From Gammaproteobacteria bacterium (GTDB taxonomy: Bacteria > Pseudomonadota > Gammaproteobacteria > Arenicellales > JAOTYS01), in contig JAOTYS010000275.1 of the NCBI GenBank assembly GCA_029861795.1, positions 1-6,312 on the forward strand: a stretch of 6,312 nucleotides of DNA, given 5' to 3'. The position numbers and the translations under genes are program-made. Below are positions 1 through 5,846 of this stretch, piece after piece (positions within the stretch are counted from its first letter, which is position 1; the number at the start of each line of letters is the position of its first letter). Below the pieces are notes generated by a model. That model ran no database searches and was not told where the DNA came from. It saw only the letters and a list, made by a program, of their open reading frames with translations.

Positions 1-611
1 CGGGTACTCACTTTGAACTTCAGCCACAGTGGTCCCTTTTCACCGAAGCGGATACTAAAAGGACTGCTAGGCTCACCGTTAAGACAGCAATCGCCATGAA
101 CTTCTGGGTTGTTCTCCATCAGATAGCGCGCACCCCAAGGCCCAAAAGTTTCTTCATCCGACACCGCTGTGAGAGTAAGTCTCCCCTTCAGCTTGTCTTT
201 TAAGCGGTGAAGATAGGCATAGGTAAAAATTGACGAGGTAGTACCACACTTCATATCAGCAGCGCCGCGTCCCCAAATTTTTCCGTCGGCCACGGCACCA
301 CCCCATGGATCGTGAGTCCACTGCTCATGTTCGCCCACGGGGAATACGTCAATATGCCCGTTAAGCACCAGGTGCTTCCCGGCACTATGGCCATCGAAGC
401 TACCGACGACATTCGGATACTCTTGGCGCGGATCGACGATCTTGTAAGGTAGTCCCTCACTGTCCAAGAAGGCACAAATATGGGCAACGGCTTCGCGGGT
501 GTCGCCCGGAGGATTTGGACTCTTGGCTTGAATAAACTTGCTCAAGAATTCGATCAATCTATCTTTATCGGCATCGATCCATTGCACCAGTCTTTTCTTA
601 TCTGCGCTCAC
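1..611 (-). CDS. M20-family metallopeptidase/deacylase (ArgE/DapE-like), N-terminal part, cut by the window edge
   Basis: The frame stays open from a GTG at 609-611 to the window edge, giving 203 residues. M20 enzymes are cytoplasmic two-metal hydrolases that cut amide bonds, for example in N-acyl amino acids or small peptides. The family signature is clear: NGHID (H86, D88), GRGAADMK with the bridging aspartate D119, SDEE with the likely general base E153 and metal ligand E154, and GEP (E180) in a further metal-ligand position. The family usually has about 400 residues, so the dimerisation domain and last metal-binding histidine lie outside the window. An in-frame TAG at 635-637 region upstream limits the start, and GAGG at 620-623 is 8 nt from the GTG. 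The gene follows the acyl-CoA dehydrogenase by 13 nt and is probably co-transcribed with it. The substrate cannot be read from this part; ArgE, DapE, carboxypeptidase G2-like and aminoacylase-like activities all remain possible. Confidence 0.9.
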   Translation of the reverse strand, partial: MSADKKRLVQWIDADKDRLIEFLSKFIQAKSPNPPGDTREAVAHICAFLDSEGLPYKIVDPRQEYPNVVGSFDGHSAGKHLVLNGHIDVFPVGEHEQWTHDPWGGAVADGKIWGRGAADMKCGTTSSIFTYAYLHRLKDKLKGRLTLTAVSDEETFGPWGARYLMENNPEVHGDCCLNGEPSSPFSIRFGEKGPLWLKFKVST

Positions 612-619
612 ACAAACAT

Positions 620-623
620 CCTC
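620..623 (-). promoter_or_regulatory. Ribosome binding site of the M20 hydrolase gene
   Basis: GAGG on the minus strand lies 8 nt upstream of the GTG at 609-611 and directly follows the stop codon of the acyl-CoA dehydrogenase gene (625-627). It decides the GTG start. An ATG at 617-619 right after it is in another frame and meets TGA after three codons. Confidence 0.6.
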
Positions 624-624
624 A

Positions 625-1791
625 CTACCAATCTGTATAAACCCCTAGTCCACGTTTCTTGATTTGGCCGCCGATAATCGCACGCTGGACCTCAGAAGTC
701 CCCTCCCAGATGCGATCTACCCGCAGGTCTCGATAGAGCCGCTCCACTGGATTCTCCCGCATATAGCCTCGACCCCCCAATATCTGCACCGCCTTGTCCA
801 CCACCCGACCTGCCATCTCTGAGCAAAAGAGCTTGGCGGCACTGGCCCGGGCATGAACAAGCTTGCGATCCAGCTCCTGATCGATCTCCCATGCGATTCG
901 ATACATCAGCGTCTTCGCCGCCATGATTTCCGTCGCCATGTCCACGATCATGAACTCTACCGCTTGGAACTCTCGGATAGCCTTATCGAACTGAATCCGC
1001 TGGGACGCATAGTCATTGGCAACCTCGGCGGCACGGGTGGCTGCGCCGACACAATGGGCCGCGATCTGCAGACGCGCTTCGACAAACCAATCTTTAGTAA
1101 GCTCTAGCCCCTGTCCGACTTCTCCCAATATGGCGGAATCATCGACCTCCACATTGTCGAAGACTAACTCTGCATGGTCGAATGCATAGGTATGCATAAA
1201 GTGGGGTGATCGTTTGTGATGTACCCCGGGAAGATCTCGATCAATCAAAAACAACGTCGGCTTATTGGCGTCGTCATCCACATGGACATGTAGAATGATG
1301 TAGTCACTGGCATTAAAAGAAGTCACAAACCATTTCTCGCCACTGATTCGATATTTTCCGTTCTTCGAGATTGCCTTGGTGCGTACGCGTCTCGCATCCG
1401 ATCCTGCTTCCGGCTCAGTGATGGCATAACAACCTCGTCGTTCTCCACGACAACTCGGACGAAGATACTTCTCCTTCTGTGTTTCGCTTGCATATTTGAG
1501 ACATATCGCCGGTTGCCACACGGTAGTCCACAGGCCGTTTGTAGTTCTACCCAGTTGTTCATTGACCACTGTTTGCTCAAAGATCGAGTACCCTTGTCCA
1601 CCGTCCACTTGATCGTGATTCATGGCATTGAGACCCCAATCGATGACGGCCTGGCGCATCGCCGGCCGGCTCGCTTCGGGCAGCCCACCGTTCTCTTCGA
1701 CCTCTAACTCGCGTGGAAGCAAGACTTGATCACAAAACTTCCTGGCCTTTGCTTGTAGCGCAAGCTGTTGCGGGGTAAGAGTTAAATCCAC
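625..1791 (-). CDS. Acyl-CoA dehydrogenase (FAD-dependent)
   Basis: A complete 388-residue protein, the usual length for short/medium-chain-type acyl-CoA dehydrogenases, which oxidise an acyl-CoA to the 2-enoyl-CoA and pass electrons to ETF. The helical N-terminal domain covers about residues 1-118. The beta domain opens with the first family signature, CYAITEPEAGSDA (121-133). The C-terminal helical domain carries the second signature, from Q336 to D355, with GGRGYMREN inside it. IWEGTSE gives E363 as the likely catalytic base, in the position used by medium-chain acyl-CoA dehydrogenase, so the enzyme looks active. No signal or membrane segment is seen. The start is GTG at 1789-1791, supported by GGAG 8 nt upstream. 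The hydrolase gene follows 13 nt after its stop; the acyl-CoA synthetase precedes it, separated by a palindromic element. No ETF gene is in the window. The substrate chain type (straight, branched or aromatic) is not evident. Confidence 0.96.
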   Translation of the reverse strand: MDLTLTPQQLALQAKARKFCDQVLLPRELEVEENGGLPEASRPAMRQAVIDWGLNAMNHDQVDGGQGYSIFEQTVVNEQLGRTTNGLWTTVWQPAICLKYASETQKEKYLRPSCRGERRGCYAITEPEAGSDARRVRTKAISKNGKYRISGEKWFVTSFNASDYIILHVHVDDDANKPTLFLIDRDLPGVHHKRSPHFMHTYAFDHAELVFDNVEVDDSAILGEVGQGLELTKDWFVEARLQIAAHCVGAATRAAEVANDYASQRIQFDKAIREFQAVEFMIVDMATEIMAAKTLMYRIAWEIDQELDRKLVHARASAAKLFCSEMAGRVVDKAVQILGGRGYMRENPVERLYRDLRVDRIWEGTSEVQRAIIGGQIKKRGLGVYTDW

Positions 1792-1799
1792 AGTGTTAG

Positions 1800-1803
1800 C
1801 TCC
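1800..1803 (-). promoter_or_regulatory. Ribosome binding site of the acyl-CoA dehydrogenase gene
   Basis: GGAG on the minus strand, 8 nt upstream of the GTG at 1789-1791. It fixes the non-ATG start. The end of the palindromic element (1810) lies only 6 nt upstream of this site, so the element borders the translation-initiation region. Confidence 0.6.
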
Positions 1804-1809
1804 GAGACA

Positions 1810-1948
1810 CAGCCTGTTGAAAAACCCTTATGCGGCACGATACTGCGTTAATCATCGGCTCAAAATGCTCATGTACTATCTGTACACTGCGCCTTTTCGC
1901 CGCTGTTTGCCTTGCCTCGCACTCGCCTGAGACTTTTTCAACAGGCTG
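1810..1948. mobile_element. 139-bp palindromic MITE-like element with 15-bp terminal inverted repeats
   Basis: The left end CAGCCTGTTGAAAAA (1810-1824) is the exact reverse complement of the right end TTTTTCAACAGGCTG (1934-1948). GACA stands on both outer sides (1806-1809 and 1949-1952), which could be a 4-bp target-site duplication. Inside, TGTAC (1872-1876) faces GTACA (1882-1886), and CGGC (1856-1859) faces GCCG (1899-1902). Both pairs and the end repeats share one centre at 1879, so the whole unit is a single large imperfect palindrome. It has no coding capacity, so it would need a transposase supplied elsewhere. I recall repeats with these ends and an internal CGGCTCAAAATGCTC core from various proteobacterial genomes, but could not check this. 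It fills the gap between two co-oriented genes, starting 11 nt past the synthetase stop, and its transcript would fold into a long hairpin. Confidence 0.75.
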
Positions 1949-1959
1949 GACAAGGGAAT

Positions 1960-4131
1960 TCACCTAGCGCTCGCCTGGTCAGCGCGAGAGTCAGACGGCC
2001 GAGTTACCAATAACACATCCACAACATGGCAACCTTCAGAGGTGACAATCACTGGATTGATATCGATCTCATCGATCATTTCCTTCAAGTCATAGGCTAA
2101 CTGCGAGAAGAGCACTATAACATCTGCTAGAGCGCCTCTATCCACAGGTGGACGTCCTCGAAAGCCATCGAGTAACCGCGAGACTTGCAGGCGAGCGACC
2201 AACTCCAAAGCTTTGGCCTTATCCACCGGCGCCATGGTCACGGCGTTATCTCGCAGCAATTCAATCAGCACTCCGCCCGCGCTCACCATCACATAAGGCC
2301 CAAACTGAAGATCGTTGACCATACCCAATCCGAGCTCAACCCCAGCGGGGAGCATCTTCGCCACCGACACTCGCGACCCTATACGTTGTGCGAGTTCATG
2401 GTAGGCCGCTGACACGGCCGCAGCGTCAGCAAGATTCAGTTTAACGCCCCCCGAGTCAGACTTATGATCCATCCCGGTTTCGGCGATCTTCAATACCACG
2501 GGATAGCCTATGACGTCGGCCGCTCTGATAGCCCCTTCCTCAGTAGCCACAACCTGCAGCGGAGTTACGGGTATACCGTAGTCCGCGAGCAGCGCGAACG
2601 CTTCCGTATCGTCAATGCGCTGACTGTCCCTTAGCCGAACAATCCACTTGTTGCTGACGGTGTTTGTCGGTGTGCACGGAGCTGGAACCCTTGGCGTCGC
2701 TAAAAAATCACGATAGGCGAATAAATGTTTGATGGCAATGAGCGCCTGCGGCATACCATCAAGTACAGGGACACCGGCTTGCGTCAACTCCAGCGACAGA
2801 CCCTTATGGTTCAGCAAAGAGTAGTTATTGACAAACACCACGGGCTTTTCCGTTTTAGCGGCCACCGCACGGGCCACCTGGGAGAGATTCTTATGGTGAT
2901 AATGAATATCGCGCATATCCGAGACGATCAGCCCTACACCCGTGTCCGGGTCTTCGAGGAGCGCACTAAAACAATTCTCGAATATCTCGATCGCGTTATG
3001 CCCCGTTCCCCAAGCGTCCAGTGGATTTACCGCATCGAGTCCCGATTCCAAATTCTCGCGCAGGTTCTGTTTAGTCGTCTCATTGATCCGTGCGATGGGC
3101 AAGTCGATGTCGGCGGCCAAATCGATGAGCAACTCACACTCCCCACCGGAATCGTGAATACTGGCCACTCCGCCTGCTGCCGCTCGTCTTGGATTGGAAA
3201 ACAGCATGAGTGCCGCGGCCATCTCATCGAGTGTGGCAACACGCATCACTCCATAGCGATCGAACAATGCGCGATAGGCAGCATCGGTGCCTGCTATCGC
3301 GCCGGTATGGGTACGCGCCATAGCCGCACTTGCAGGCGTGCGGCCCGCCTTCAATATCACTACTGGGATTTTTCGATCCGCGGCACTGGCCAGCGCCACC
3401 TCAAACCCAGCCGGATCGCGCACCGATTCCAAGAACATACCGATCACTCGAGTGGAGGCGCGCGACAATGCCCAATCCAAATAGTCGGCGCACGTGGTCA
3501 CTAGCTCGGCGCCGCTTGAGACGCATAAGTTGAACTTGAGCCGCTCGTCATTGAAAGCCAGTGCCCCATACACCGATCCCGATTGACCGATCCAAGTGAT
3601 GCCCCCTGGTTTAAGCCTAGGAGCTGGGAAGGCAGCAACCTGTAAACCGATCTCCGGGTTACAGAAACCCATGCCGTTGCCACCGCAGATCACTATACTC
3701 GCTTCACGCGCGATGGCGGCGAGGCGTTCGCGCAGGTTGGGTGTTACATCGTTTTCGAGGAGACAACTTGCAAAGATCGTTGCCGCCTTTGCGCCGTGCT
3801 CAATGGCCTCAATCAATGCCGTTTCGAGTCGCTGGTTGGCCACACCGAGCACCACATGGTCTACGGTCTCGGGCAGGTCGGCTAAATTTGGGTAACAGGT
3901 GAGCCCCTCAATCGCATCGTACTTGGGATTAATCGGATAGATGCGACCGGAGAATTCTTCCGTAGCCACCACACGCACCATGTCGTTGCCAACGGAATTT
4001 GGGCGTTGCGACGCACCGACGAAAGCGATAGAACTCGGAGCCAGCAACGGATCAAGACGGTGACCGCCAGTCCGCGCATTGTCGTTGGCATACATAGGGG
4101 GCGGTGAATCTGGTGGCATATCTAAGATCAC
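1960..4131 (-). CDS. NDP-forming acyl-CoA synthetase (acetate-CoA ligase, ADP-forming type; fused alpha and beta parts)
   Basis: A 723-residue protein that joins an organic acid to CoA with ATP, releasing ADP and phosphate through a phosphohistidine. Domains in order: a CoA-binding Rossmann domain (about 27-160, with FVGASQRPNSVGN); two succinyl-CoA-ligase-like domains (about 175-475, including the WIGQSGS stretch at 180-186); and a C-terminal ATP-grasp domain (about 505-710). The ARTHTGAIAG motif supplies H275, the probable phosphorylated histidine. In the ATP-grasp part are VVLK (K548), HKSDSGGV (H556, matching the second histidine of the beta part) and EIDINPV (688-694), a likely Mg-binding stretch. 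There is no GNAT acetyltransferase domain, unlike PatZ/Pat-type proteins. The first start is GTG at 4129-4131; ATG at 4117-4119 is also possible, and neither has a good ribosome site. The first 25 or so residues are not conserved-looking. Substrate is unknown; family members act on acetate, longer acids or aromatic acids such as ferulate. It probably leads the operon with the dehydrogenase and hydrolase. Confidence 0.92.
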   Translation of the reverse strand: MILDMPPDSPPPMYANDNARTGGHRLDPLLAPSSIAFVGASQRPNSVGNDMVRVVATEEFSGRIYPINPKYDAIEGLTCYPNLADLPETVDHVVLGVANQRLETALIEAIEHGAKAATIFASCLLENDVTPNLRERLAAIAREASIVICGGNGMGFCNPEIGLQVAAFPAPRLKPGGITWIGQSGSVYGALAFNDERLKFNLCVSSGAELVTTCADYLDWALSRASTRVIGMFLESVRDPAGFEVALASAADRKIPVVILKAGRTPASAAMARTHTGAIAGTDAAYRALFDRYGVMRVATLDEMAAALMLFSNPRRAAAGGVASIHDSGGECELLIDLAADIDLPIARINETTKQNLRENLESGLDAVNPLDAWGTGHNAIEIFENCFSALLEDPDTGVGLIVSDMRDIHYHHKNLSQVARAVAAKTEKPVVFVNNYSLLNHKGLSLELTQAGVPVLDGMPQALIAIKHLFAYRDFLATPRVPAPCTPTNTVSNKWIVRLRDSQRIDDTEAFALLADYGIPVTPLQVVATEEGAIRAADVIGYPVVLKIAETGMDHKSDSGGVKLNLADAAAVSAAYHELAQRIGSRVSVAKMLPAGVELGLGMVNDLQFGPYVMVSAGGVLIELLRDNAVTMAPVDKAKALELVARLQVSRLLDGFRGRPPVDRGALADVIVLFSQLAYDLKEMIDEIDINPVIVTSEGCHVVDVLLVTRPSDSRADQASAR

Positions 4132-4262
4132 TTTCTCGTGATGCGACCGCGAGTCTAACCACCGCCGGATCTTGGTTCAACGGTCCCGGCCGATCAGCAA
4201 AAACAGCCGCCAGCAGGCACGATACACCCCCTCCACGAACATCGCCCGCGCGCCAACTACAT

Positions 4263-4279
4263 ACTAGAAATTTTCTGGT
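4263..4279. promoter_or_regulatory. Near-perfect 17-bp dyad, possible operator
   Basis: ACTAGAAATTTTCTGGT is a palindrome around position 4271 with seven of eight positions paired; only 4265/4277 mismatch. It lies 132 bp upstream of the synthetase GTG and overlaps a weak -10-like TAGTAT on the minus strand. That would suit a repressor site, but the regulator is unknown and AT-rich dyads also occur by chance. Confidence 0.35.
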
Positions 4280-4302
4280 GTGCCTAAAATCCCCTTAAGT
4301 GC

Positions 4303-4321
4303 TGAACCGGTTAACGGTTCA
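4303..4321. promoter_or_regulatory. Perfect 19-bp dyad, probable operator
   Basis: TGAACCG (4303-4309) and CGGTTCA (4315-4321) are perfect inverted repeats around a GTTAA spacer, with AACCGGTT (4305-4312) as an overlapping smaller palindrome. The site lies between two divergent genes, 172 bp from the synthetase start and 182 bp from the favoured oxidase start. There is no U-run after it on either strand, so a dimeric regulator site fits better than a terminator. No regulator gene is in the window, so the family cannot be named. Confidence 0.45.
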
Positions 4322-4503
4322 ATACATACATCGTCATTTCAAACCTAACTAGATCTCGATAAACTCGGATTTTGTCCACAGTATTTGTGTCTCCTCCGGC
4401 AACGTTGCATATTGCACCTGTTTCTCTCTAACCCAGAGGTACGGACTCGTCTTTGAGCCCGCGAACCCAATCTGGATCGAGCACTGCAGGACGTGAAAGA
4501 CAA

Positions 4504-5799
4504 GTGAGCAGCACGACCGAGCTCCCTGACTCCCTGTGGGCAGCTACCGCAGGGCCTGCGCCTCGTTGTCCCCCGCTCGAAGGGCAAACTAGTGCGGACG
4601 TCTGTGTCGTCGGTGCGGGATTCACAGGCTTATCCGCTGCATTACATCTCGCGAAACGAGGTGCTTCCGTCATTGTTTTGGAAGCCGCAGAGCCCGGCTG
4701 GGGCGCGTCGGGTCGCAATGGTGGTCAAGTCATTGCGGGGCTAAAGCTCGATCCAGATAAAATTTTGCAGCGCTACGGTACAGCGCAAGGCGAGCGTGTG
4801 CTCGAACTGGCAGGTTCTGCACCAGATTTAGTCTTCGATTTGATACAACGTCACAGCATCGATTGCCATGCGGAACGTTGCGGGTGGATTCAGCCGATCC
4901 ATAGTACCAAGCTCATCCCCAATGTTGAGGCACGTGTAAGTCAATGGCAATCACGCGATGCGCCGGTCGAAATGTTGGATCCGGCAAAAACCGCTGACCT
5001 TCTAGGAACGAATAAATATGTTGCTGCAATGCTCGACCGACGCGGCGGCAAGCTACAACCTCTGGCCTATGCACGAGGGCTATGTCGGGCGGCCCAGTCT
5101 GTTGGGATTTCAATCCACGGTCGCTCATCTGCGGTGACCCTAGAAACAGACCACGCACGTTGGTGCGTGAAAACTCCCGACGGCTCTGTTACTGCCGATC
5201 AAGTATTGCTTTGCACTAATGGTTACACCGATGCATTGTGGCCTGGACTTGAACGCAGCGTGATCCCTGTTTTCAGTTATCAAGTCGCCACGCGCCCACT
5301 TTCCGACAATCTCCGCAAGAGTATTCTCCCTCAGGGGCACGTGGCGGCAGACACCCGAAGGTTACTGGTGTACTTCCGCATCGACCATACCGGCAGGCTT
5401 GTTGTCGGTGGCCGTGGCAAGTTCAAAGACTCCAGCAAGCCGACACTGTACCGAAGCGTAACTCGCGCATTGCGTGATCTATTTCCACAGGTCAGCGACA
5501 TACCGCTTGATTTTTTCTGGGGCGGTAGAGTCGCGCTGACAGTCGGTCATGTACCCCATCTGAACGTGCTTGCCCCAGGGCTGCTAGCAGGACTGGGCTA
5601 TAACGGACGCGGTGTCGCCATGGCGACAGCCATGGGTACTGTATTGGCTGACCACGCCTGCGGTGTGTCTGAGAATGACTTGGCATTCCCAGCGACCGCG
5701 TTGCGGCCCATATCGCTGCATCGCTTACGCCGACCGGTGCTGCAATTGATTGTCGGTGGAAAGAAACTTCTCGATGCATTGGAGGTGCGTGGGGTGTAG
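4504..5799 (+). CDS. FAD-dependent amine oxidoreductase, DAO superfamily, PuuB/OrdL-like (gamma-glutamylputrescine oxidase type)
   Basis: About 431 residues from the GTG at 4504. Members of this group oxidise a C-N bond of amines or N-substituted amino compounds with FAD and oxygen; PuuB acts on gamma-glutamylputrescine. The N-terminus has the usual ELPDSLWAAT opening, then the dinucleotide-binding GAGFTG (37-42) with E60 at the end of strand two for the FAD ribose, and GASGRNGGQV (67-76), strongly typical of this group. CTNGYTD lies at 237-243, WGGR at 339-342 and the C-terminal FAD-contacting GLGYNGRGV at about 363-371. The tail with LRPISLHRLRRP is also common in the family. I chose GTG 4504 because it gives the usual family length (E. 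coli PuuB is about 426 residues); AGGA (4488-4491) lies 12 nt upstream. An in-frame TTG at 4453 would add 17 unlikely-looking residues. The gene is divergent from the synthetase and converges on a PLP decarboxylase. Exact substrate is unknown. Confidence 0.88.
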   Translation: MSSTTELPDSLWAATAGPAPRCPPLEGQTSADVCVVGAGFTGLSAALHLAKRGASVIVLEAAEPGWGASGRNGGQVIAGLKLDPDKILQRYGTAQGERVLELAGSAPDLVFDLIQRHSIDCHAERCGWIQPIHSTKLIPNVEARVSQWQSRDAPVEMLDPAKTADLLGTNKYVAAMLDRRGGKLQPLAYARGLCRAAQSVGISIHGRSSAVTLETDHARWCVKTPDGSVTADQVLLCTNGYTDALWPGLERSVIPVFSYQVATRPLSDNLRKSILPQGHVAADTRRLLVYFRIDHTGRLVVGGRGKFKDSSKPTLYRSVTRALRDLFPQVSDIPLDFFWGGRVALTVGHVPHLNVLAPGLLAGLGYNGRGVAMATAMGTVLADHACGVSENDLAFPATALRPISLHRLRRPVLQLIVGGKKLLDALEVRGV

Positions 5800-5846
5800 T
5801 AACCCGGAGGACCTATGGACGATCAACTAAGGAGCTAGAGGTCGCG

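Larger units (their letters stand above)
4132..4503. promoter_or_regulatory. Divergent intergenic control region
   Basis: This 372-bp stretch separates the minus-strand synthetase from the plus-strand oxidase, so it must hold promoters for both directions. No convincing coding frame is present apart from a possible 17-codon extension of the oxidase from TTG at 4453. Two dyads lie near its middle and are listed separately. I found no sigma-70 promoter with good matches at both elements. On the minus strand TAGTAT (4261-4266) is a weak -10 candidate that overlaps the 4263-4279 dyad, with no good -35 box. Confidence 0.5.

Noticed and set aside
251..487. 78-codon minus-strand frame within the M20 gene
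   Set aside because: It overlaps the conserved M20 frame, which carries all the metal-binding motifs; this frame shows none.
1323..1601. 92-codon minus-strand frame within the acyl-CoA dehydrogenase
   Set aside because: Out-of-frame shadow of the dehydrogenase with no family features.
1856..1902. Reading the internal hairpin of the palindromic element as a simple intrinsic terminator
   Set aside because: No T-run follows the stem on either strand, and it shares its centre with the outer terminal repeats, which fits one larger palindromic unit better.
2725..3504. Open frame of 259 codons on the plus strand, opposite the acyl-CoA synthetase
   Set aside because: It lies wholly antisense to a clearly conserved gene, has no recognisable motif or ribosome site, and its composition (rich in His, Arg, Gln) is what a reverse-strand shadow gives.
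3596..3895. 99-codon plus-strand frame opposite the synthetase
   Set aside because: Antisense shadow rich in Ser, Ala and Arg; no ribosome site or motif.
4453..4503. N-terminal extension of the amine oxidase from TTG 4453
   Set aside because: The 17 added residues look unlike family N-termini, TTG is a rare start, and the GTG at 4504 gives the expected length; the extension is not excluded.
5492..5779. 95-codon minus-strand frame opposite the amine oxidase
   Set aside because: It covers the conserved FAD-binding C-terminus of the oxidase on the other strand and has no features of its own.
5800..5846. Bidirectional terminator between the convergent genes
   Set aside because: I found no stable GC-rich stem followed by a T-run on either strand in this short gap.
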